NCBI GenBank assembly: GCA_020698575.1
Contig: CM036243.1
Span: 27,263,403 to 27,327,402, forward strand
Reading direction: 5' to 3'
Source: Bostrychus sinensis
Taxonomy: Eukaryota > Chordata > Actinopteri > Gobiiformes > Eleotridae
Length of the DNA stretch: 64,000 nt
The notes under the pieces are model-generated. The model was not told where the DNA came from, made no database searches, and saw nothing but the letters and a program-made list of their open reading frames with translations. Positions 57,311-64,000 of this stretch are shown here, piece by piece (positions within the stretch are counted from its first letter, which is position 1; each line of letters starts with the position of its first letter). The position numbers and the translations under genes are program-made.

Positions 57311-58029
57311 ATTTCTATTACAATATATTATGAAATGATCACACAGGTTTCCTCCAATCCAAAGAAGAAAATAGTTTCCATTTAGGGATTGGGGGGAAAA
57401 GTGCTTTAATACAGGGTACAAAGATATAAGATACTGCCTTTGGAAGCTATCTATACCTCCACCTCTGTACAGTCCTGAGATTCACAGCTGAGGAAGCATT
57501 GCCCACACTGCTTTGCTCCTTCCTCTTCACTTTCTCAGCTCTGTCATGTCCACATTGATTTTTGTGTGGGTAACTAAAACCCGCTCGAGCCCACAATCTG
57601 AGACTTTTCTCCTCCAAAGAAGCTGGATATTAACTGCAGAGAGAGGGGTAAGACTTCGGGAGGATGTAAGGCTAGCAACGTGAGGAGTGATATGTGACAA
57701 GGATTTCTGGAAGCTAGGCCATTGGACCATGCAAAAAAATGGAGTCTCACTGAATCTGCTATGAGTTTAAAGATTTTAAAATAGAACAGTGTGGATTTGA
57801 GATAAAATATGTTGAATCAAATATGAGACCTGGAGACACTTATTATTCTCAGTAAAAGTGACCAAAGCCTCTAAAAGCGGGCTTTAGCTCCCATTGATTT
57901 ACATTGATTTGCACTGAGAAGTTTTTAGTGCACAGTAAAAACACAAACAAAATATGTTTTCATAATTTAAAATCCCAAAATGTTATTTTTACTCCAAATG
58001 GCTAAGTATTTTATGGCCTTGACAAGTGG

Positions 58030-58445
58030 CAAAGTGGGTGGTACACTTACCTCACAACTCTGTTTTTTATAGAAGTAGTAGTAGCAGCAATAATAGCAAT
58101 AACAATAGTGAAAGCTGTAGCTGTAATAGCAACACAACAGCAAGAAGGTTGACTCCTGGACAATGTGGCGTCCTTTCTGTGTGGAGGTTGCATGTTCTCC
58201 TTGCGTCTGGATGAGTTTCCTTCAGGCTCTCAGGTTTACTCCAACATAAAACATGCACGGTGGCTAAAACTTAACTTAGAAACCTAAAAACCTACACCTG
58301 ACCAGGATCCTGGCTCAAGATCTGGGCGTTGCACTGCGTTCGCCCACAGCTCCTGACAGGTTGGCCCAGCTGCATTGACGGATGGTTCAAATGCAGAGGT
58401 CACATCTCCCAACAGGGACAGTAAAGTCTACCTTAACCTTAACAG
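58030..58445 (+). repeat. SINE-like repeat family R3, fullest copy
   Basis: It begins with a tRNA-like head ('gtggcaaagtgggtggtac'), is interrupted by a (TAG/CAA)n-type microsatellite (about 58074-58125), then has 'gaggttgcatgttctcctt'. The R3 body with 'tcctggctcaagatctggg' follows, ending 'agtctaccttaaccttaa'. It also links the R2 'gcatgttctcc' block with the R3 tail in one element. Confidence 0.75.
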
Positions 58446-59664
58446 TAACAGAATGATGTAGTGATAGTAGTACTAGCAGCAGCAATATTAGTAGTAGTAA
58501 TCCGTAGGCATCCGTCGATCTGGAGAGGTGGAGCTGTGCCTTCGTTCACTGTGGGCCCCAAAAAAGGGCACATTAGTTCCCATTTTAACAGCTGCCCAGA
58601 GTGGACAAACAGAAATGCTCGAGGAGAATTATTTTTCTTTGTTGGGTACACAATCTTGCATGTGAACATTAGTAACAGGTCATGTGACCTATCTCTGCAG
58701 CATGTCCCAGCAGGGTTACCGTAGATGTCAAATGAGGGGGTGAGATGTGGAATTTCTTATACATTTTTATTTTTGTTTTGTTTTGTTGTTTGTTTTGCTT
58801 TCAAACATGACACGCTTAACTCTAGCTTTTCTGTCGTAATCATTATTTTGACTAAATCTGTCACTTTTCTCAGTACCAACCTATCATTGCAGTGTTTTGA
58901 GGAAAACAAAACAAACCAATTAACTGTCACATAAGCCTCCAAGAGAGATAAGATTTACAGTACCTTTTGCTAACAACACTGCAAATTTGCTTGTCAGAGT
59001 CCTCAGAAAACGGTAATGTATTCAAATTATTACAGAAAAAACACATTTAGTAAAGACACCTGTCAAGTCAAAGTCAGTAATTAAAACACTTTTCTCCCAT
59101 ACAGCGTCACTTACGTTACACACTGTCACTATTCCATTCTCTTTGCCAAAACAAGCCGTTCTGTTCGTGTTAGAAATTAATGAGATTCAGCAGAAATGGT
59201 GTTATCTGCTTTTATAACTTTAACAAAATTAATTCAGTTAGACGGAGGTGCTCTGCCTTTACTGTCACTGCCTGAGGTTTGAGTTTCTGACAAAACTACT
59301 GAGAAATCAAATCAGGTTTAACATGATTATTTTGAGGAGTAGAAGTTACTATCCATACAATATTTCTATTGATTTTCTCCTGTTTATTCTCATTATGAGC
59401 TGAAGCCTTTCCCTGCAACTATGGGCCTTATAGTATATTAGTTGTAGTAGGCAGTATAGTAATATGAAATCACAAGTACTGCATTGTGTATTATCATTTG
59501 AATTAGTACAAAATTATATGAAAATGCTTTTTTCGCCCCACTATTGTTGGAAAGGTCAGTAATGGGCAAAGGACATTTTAGTTTTTGCTGTGGAATCGAA
59601 ATTTCATCTGGATCCAGGGTTTGTTTTTTGTAACATATTAATAACTATCACCAGAACCAAGCAG

Positions 59665-59840
59665 TGGACCTTGGGCGACCGAGCCTTTGTTGTTGCTGCC
59701 CCAACCCTCCCTCCCACTACACATCAGTATCTCAGACTCATTACAAACCTTCAAATCTCAACTCAAAACCCACCTGTTCTAACTGGCCTTTCCATGGTTC
59801 TCATCACAATAATTCTCTTTCGTTTTATATTTTTTATTTT
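59665..59840 (+). pseudogene. L2-like LINE fragment (C-terminal polymerase motif)
   Basis: One frame reads TLGDRAFVVAAPTLP, and a neighbouring frame continues as a degraded 'FKSQLKTHLF'-type end ('caactcaaaacccacctgtt'). RAF.VAAP...W..LP followed by F...LKT.LF is the C-terminal signature of L2/CR1-type LINE polymerases. The A/T-rich tail 'cttgtaaagcgtctttt' follows. It is frameshifted and truncated. Confidence 0.55.
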
Positions 59841-59944
59841 CTCTTGTAAAGCGTCTTTTAATGGCCTAAAAAGGTCATGATTAACTATACTAACTACTAC
59901 TTATTATGTTTGTAAATGCTTTTTAGATATGCCTTATTATAAAG

Positions 59945-60125
59945 TGTTACCTTTATTCCGCTGCAAGATAGGGCCAAGGAACTCCAGGCACAAGGGGTCA
60001 GTAAAGGAATAAATTAGTAAGTTATAATGGCTTTGGGGCACAAGCATTTAACTCTGAACTAGAACTTGACCATCCCTGGGTCACTATTGCTTCACCATTG
60101 CGAGATAGGACCAATGCCTTATTCG
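59945..60125 (+). repeat. dispersed repeat family R5, forward-oriented relative
   Basis: 'caccattgcgagataggacc' and 'gctgcaagatagggccaag' are inverse forms of the 'ctatctcgcaatgg' motif in the R5 copies. Diverged. Confidence 0.45.
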
Positions 60126-62477
60126 TGGAGGTCTGGGCTCTTTGAGTGCTTCTTGTTCTGCATTGTGGTTTATATTTGCAGGCTAATGGCTTCCCTGTTT
60201 CTTAAAAAAAAAAAAAAGTGAACCCAGCAGCTATTTTGTGTGATGCAATATTCAACTAAGCGTTTCTAAATGTTTTATTATTTCTACCTAGATTTTTCCA
60301 TGTGGGACAGATGTGGGACAGTAACAGGAAAGTACCACAATGACTAAACTGGAACCTCCTTTATGTAACTCGCTCATTTTTGTGTTTTATTAGGGAATCT
60401 CCGGCTCTCCTCCCATGTTATTGTAACCCAGATTTCACTCATTTTGCCGAGCTGGCGGCTTCAAAGAGAATGGGAAGGGGATGCCTCTTTTTTTTTTTTT
60501 TTTTTGTCTTTGAGACGAGCCAGCATCTAACGCTTTTTTCCGACTCTGCCATTGCGTCGCTGACTGCGGCTGTGCTGTGAAGTATTTTCCTGGCTTGCGT
60601 TCACAGGCCACATGACGTCATAGTGTAGGGTTTGAAGCCATCACATGGGGATCACCATTTTATGGCAGCCAAAGGCAAGTGGAGCAGAGGAGCGCTTTGA
60701 CGCATATGCTTCACTAAGAGTATTTTTAAACTAGTCACGATTTTATAAAAAAAAGCAAGATGATCAGTATTATATGGCAGCTGTAGAATCGTCCTCATCT
60801 TTAAAGTAGTGTAAAAGGAGCTAATTAGGAGGAAAACGCAGTGTTAAACATAGAGAGCATGTATAAAGGAAGGTGGGTGAGCGAGAGATGGTTATTGATT
60901 GTGAAAACTGTAGGAGGAAGTGACTAAGAGCTATAGGAGGGAAGGCAGGAAGTGAGGCATGCTGGGATTGAGGAGCTGCCTCTGTTGGCCGTCGGTAAAA
61001 GCGCCTTCTTAAAAAAGACGAAGGACCTGGAGTGTACTCGTGAGCTTTTGTTGTGTGTCCTCAGCCATCACAGAGACATCCATTACCAAAACATATCCTT
61101 ACGTCCTCTCGTCTCTGTGGCACTTCCTCTTCTGCTGCTGATGGACAAGTTCAGAGTCTGTACTTTTTTTGGGCAAAACATCATTAAAAGGAAAGACTTG
61201 AAAGGCTGCAAGTCTTTTGAAATGTTTTACAAACACTGCACGTGCTGCCATTCAGGTGTTTGTGTTTTTGAGTGAATGAGCCTTGAAACTTAGAAGGTTT
61301 AGACCAGTTACTACTAGTTAGTACTCAAAACTTTTAATTAAAATTATAGACCACAATAGAGATCTCTTCTCCTCTTTGGGAAACCTTTAAATCGTTCAAA
61401 CTAAAATCCTATTTTTCAAGATTGTTCCTTGTTGAATTACTTCTGTGGGATTTTTGTTGGTCATTGTTCATAAATTAGCAAGCGAGACTGCATTTGACAT
61501 GCAAGTGCTTTTCTGGGCTTTTTAGACTTTAGACACTTTTGTGTGTTTTCTAGTTTTTTACACACACATCTTGGTTTAAACATTAATCTAATTTTTAATT
61601 ATAAATAGCTCTTCAGATTTTTGGGTGTGTAACTGAGCCCCTTCATCTGTAACCTATCCCCATCATGGCACAGGGGTTACACTGGGACAGGTGCTATAAT
61701 CCAGAGCCGTGTTGAAAGTGAGCAGAAGCCTCTGTGCTGCAGCCACCGGACGGTGCCAGCACTGGGCTTAGAGCTGGGCTCAGAGGCTGAGATGGCAACG
61801 CTCACTGTGCTCCTGCTGCGACTGCCAAACATATGAGAAGCCTTGCTGCTCTCGCTTCTTCTCACTTTCTCATTCAAGTGCCATTTGACTCATCTAAAGC
61901 CAGGATCTGCTGACGGGCCGTGCTTTTGGGCCAGCTTGAGCATCTCCCTGTGGCCCTCTTGACAAGAAGCCTCTAAAAATGCAAACATGCACTCTGAATT
62001 TGTATGAAGGCTCTGTATAAATGACCACAAATCTGGAGCATCTGTTGAAATTGGATACATTGCTTAACATATGAGTGTAATTCTGTACTTAGATGTTGAA
62101 GCAGTTTGTGTTCTGTGTTAGGCGCTCAGTGGTGCAGTGAGTGACTGCCACAGGAGGCAGCGTTGGCCTCTCAACAGGTTGAATTTGCGCCGGGCAGAAC
62201 ATGGTCTGTGTGTCAACAGCTATGTGTCGCTCCTGAAATCAAATTATGACCCTTCACTTCCTGGGCACACATTACTCATACTAATGTAATACTCAAACAA
62301 AGTGTTGGATCAAGGCACCTCTGAGGCATTAAAAATTTAAATAGTTGTTTAAAAGGCTCCTTCTGTTTTGTTTGTACAAGACTTCATCCATCGCAGTACC
62401 TCTCTTTGTCTCCACTGTCCTGGTTCGTACTACTGATACTTCTGTGTATGTGTGTAACTCTGTGTTTTGTGTTAAAG

Positions 62478-62584
62478 GTGCTGGGATGGTGGTGGACTGG
62501 GAGCAGGACACAGGCCTCCTTATGACATCTGGAGATGTGAGAGTCATCAGGATTTGGGACACGGACCGAGAGATGAAAGTCCAG
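62478..62584 (+). CDS. rptor: rptor exon q: WD40 blade (GMVVDWEQ...RIWDTDREMKVQ)
   Basis: This exon is phase 1 to 0. It encodes (G)AGMVVDWEQDTGLLMTSG, DVRVIRIWDTDREMKVQ. Human reads AGMVVDWEQETGLLMSSGDVRIVRIWDTDREMKVQ. RIWDTD closes a WD40 blade. The acceptor is a non-cag 'ttaaag' and the donor gtatca, both tolerable. Without the cassette, exon p joins here to give LPTTRGAGMVV, exactly as in human. Confidence 0.96.
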
Positions 62585-62859
62585 GTATCAGACAGACACA
62601 TTAACATTTAGGAAAAATGATTAAAAAGCTGTAACTTTGGGGAAAACATCAAGCCTTACATCCACCGTCCTGCATTTAAATGAGTGGACATTAACACCAT
62701 GGATTTAGTCTAAAGGGCAAGCCCCAAGGCGCCACCGTGGGACCATTTAGGTTCCAAGACAAATGACCTATTACTTTGAACAGCTTTTAAGTTGTGGTCA
62801 AACTTGCTAACAAAATATAGAAGAAATTATTTCCCAGATATTTTATATTGGGGGAGGAC

Positions 62860-62975
62860 AGTGGCTCAGGACATAGAACAGGTCATCCCGTAATGGAAAG
62901 GTTGGTGGTTTTATACTTCCCATTTACACTGTCAAGTGTCATTGTGCAAGTCGCTGAACCTTGTTTTTAGTGTCT
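62860..62975 (+). repeat. truncated tRNA-derived SINE
   Basis: 'gacagtggctcaggacatag' and 'ggaaaggttggtggtttta' resemble the head of the 6785 SINE. The body stops after 'gtgcaagtcgctgaacc'. Confidence 0.55.
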
Positions 62976-63113
62976 GTTGTATACTGGTGTATATATGTGC
63001 AAGTGCCTGTGGGTTGAATTGTTACTTAATATAAAATGAGAATATTTGCCAACTGTGTAGCACAAACAAGCAATTCTGATACTACACAAATGACATATGC
63101 AAAAGTTAACATT

Positions 63114-63755
63114 GAGTGCATTTACCTGCATTTGAGTATCCCGGTTATGAAAGTATTCAGGATATGGCATTTACATGTGCTCAGAGTAACTGGGATACTT
63201 ATATCCCTGTATACATGACAAAATATAGTATCCTGGATATATAGAGGAGCACTACTCACAGCAGCAGTGCAAGACATTATAAAGAGTTGAAAAAAATACA
63301 GCTAAGACTGCAGTGGTGTCCCACAGCGGCTGTAGAGTAGTGGTAGTTTAGTCTGAGAGCAGCTGAGACACGGCCTCTGCAACCAGCAGTGAGCATAAAG
63401 CCGGCAATGTTGTTTAATATACTGCAGCACTTTGTTAAATATTATAAAATTAGCAGCTTTGAAAGCCTAGGTACAAGTTACAGTTGCTGTGAGAAAGTTG
63501 CTGCTCGGCCATGTTTGTTTTGCTGCGTCTCTCGACCACCTACCGTGGTCAGAAACCAGGATACTGTGTTTACATGTCTCAATATCCTGGTTTCTATTGG
63601 AGTTTTTCAGGTAGAGTATCCTGGTTTCTCATAACCATACTGGCTTACCCAGAATACTGAATTTGGGATACTGTGTTTACATGGACATAGACAAAACCAG
63701 GATACATAAAAAAACATCATTATATCCAGGATACCCAAGTGCTCTAAACACACTC
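63114..63755. mobile_element. 642-bp inverted-repeat element rich in 'atcctgg' motifs
   Basis: The left end 'gagtgcatttacctgcattt' then 'gagtatcccgg' faces the inverse right end (minus strand 'gagtgtgtttagagcacttg' then 'ggtatcctgg'). Att flanks both sides, a possible short target duplication. The interior contains many 'gtatcctgg', 'ccaggata' and 'tgtttacatg' motifs in both orientations. No transposase. Confidence 0.65.
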
Positions 63756-63992
63756 ATTAAGTACTTAGTAATAAAAATGTCAAAAGTATAATGTTAGGGA
63801 GGACATATCAGTATTTGTAAGTGCAGTTTTGACATTGGGAAAAGCATTTTGAGTACCCATGGAGATAGTAATAGTAATAGTAGCACAATATTGGTACAGC
63901 CGTCTGCCATTCATTAGTAAAAGTCCCAACTCATGGACCCCTCTGACACACGCTCCTCTCATTTGTCTGGACAAACTGTTCCCCTCCTGCAG

Positions 63993-64000
63993 GACTTATA
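63993..64000 (+). CDS. rptor: rptor exon r, first 8 bases (partial)
   Basis: After tcctgcag the window ends with gacttata, reading D-L in phase 0 directly after KVQ. Vertebrate raptor continues KVQD followed by I or L, so this is the start of the next WD40 exon. Too short for more. Confidence 0.75.

Larger units (their letters stand above)
52949..62477 (+). other. rptor: rptor intron (cassette)-q
   Basis: A 9,529-bp intron. A second pyrimidine tract is at 53001-53031, close to the cassette donor. It contains SINEs (55740-56010, 58030-58445), R5 copies (56100-56360, 59945-60125), an R6 copy (57023-57310), a LINE fragment (59665-59840), poly-A/T tracts (60205, 60488) and high-complexity sequence without a label at 56570-56840, 60590-61270 and 61630-61990. 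Confidence 0.8.
62585..63992 (+). other. rptor: rptor intron q-r
   Basis: A 1,408-bp intron with a truncated SINE (62860-62975) and an inverted-repeat element (63114-63755). Confidence 0.8.

Noticed and set aside
58074..58125. Coding triplet repeat (Ser/Asn-rich frame)
   Set aside because: A triplet microsatellite inside an R3 SINE. The homopolymeric translation is incidental.
1..64000. CRISPR arrays, operons, riboswitches or a defence island
   Set aside because: The window is an intron-rich vertebrate gene. The tandem repeats present are minisatellites and transposon arms without regular unique spacers.

Overview
The window is vertebrate nuclear DNA, most likely from a ray-finned fish. It is AT-rich, has long introns, and is crowded with teleost-type SINEs, non-autonomous DNA transposons, Tc1/mariner relics and LINE tails. 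I assign no species. Everything protein-coding that I can support belongs to one gene on the + strand: rptor (raptor), the scaffold subunit of mTOR complex 1. Eighteen exons were placed by matching translated segments to raptor as I know it and checking splice sites and codon phase. The frame stays continuous through every junction: 691 codons up to the last complete exon, matching roughly human residues 467-1159. The N-terminal caspase-like domain lies upstream of the window and the rest of the WD40 propeller lies downstream.

Layout: 134-13517 holds six exons of the helical (HEAT/armadillo) solenoid. 14053-16331 holds the regulatory linker with the CDK1- and AMPK-type phosphosites. 25164-25282 is a further solenoid segment. 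32276-33397 holds the Ser/Pro-rich linker with the mTOR/GSK3-type sites and the conserved stretch around the Rag-contacting 'claw'. 39692-39797 is a basic helical exon. 45299-62584 begins the WD40 propeller, and the next exon starts eight bases before the window ends. Introns range from 104 bp to about 14 kb and hold no second gene that I can recognise.

The main novelty candidate is at 52901-52948: a 48-nt, phase 1-1 cassette exon in the intron between two WD40 exons. It would insert 16 residues (GLARRVSIYLDRSKQG), including an RRVS basophilic-kinase motif, into a loop of the propeller. It has a strong donor, a long AG-free pyrimidine-rich acceptor and a second pyrimidine tract downstream. 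The preceding exon also has a possible in-frame alternative donor 24 nt downstream. Other points of interest are a Tc1/mariner relic ending 17 bp before a constitutive acceptor, a fold-back element with target-site duplication at 22542-23406, an 8-bp-TSD hAT-type element at 11996-12563, and two oppositely oriented arrays of one 12-bp minisatellite in a single intron. I found no CRISPR array, operon, functional RNA gene or new multi-gene system.
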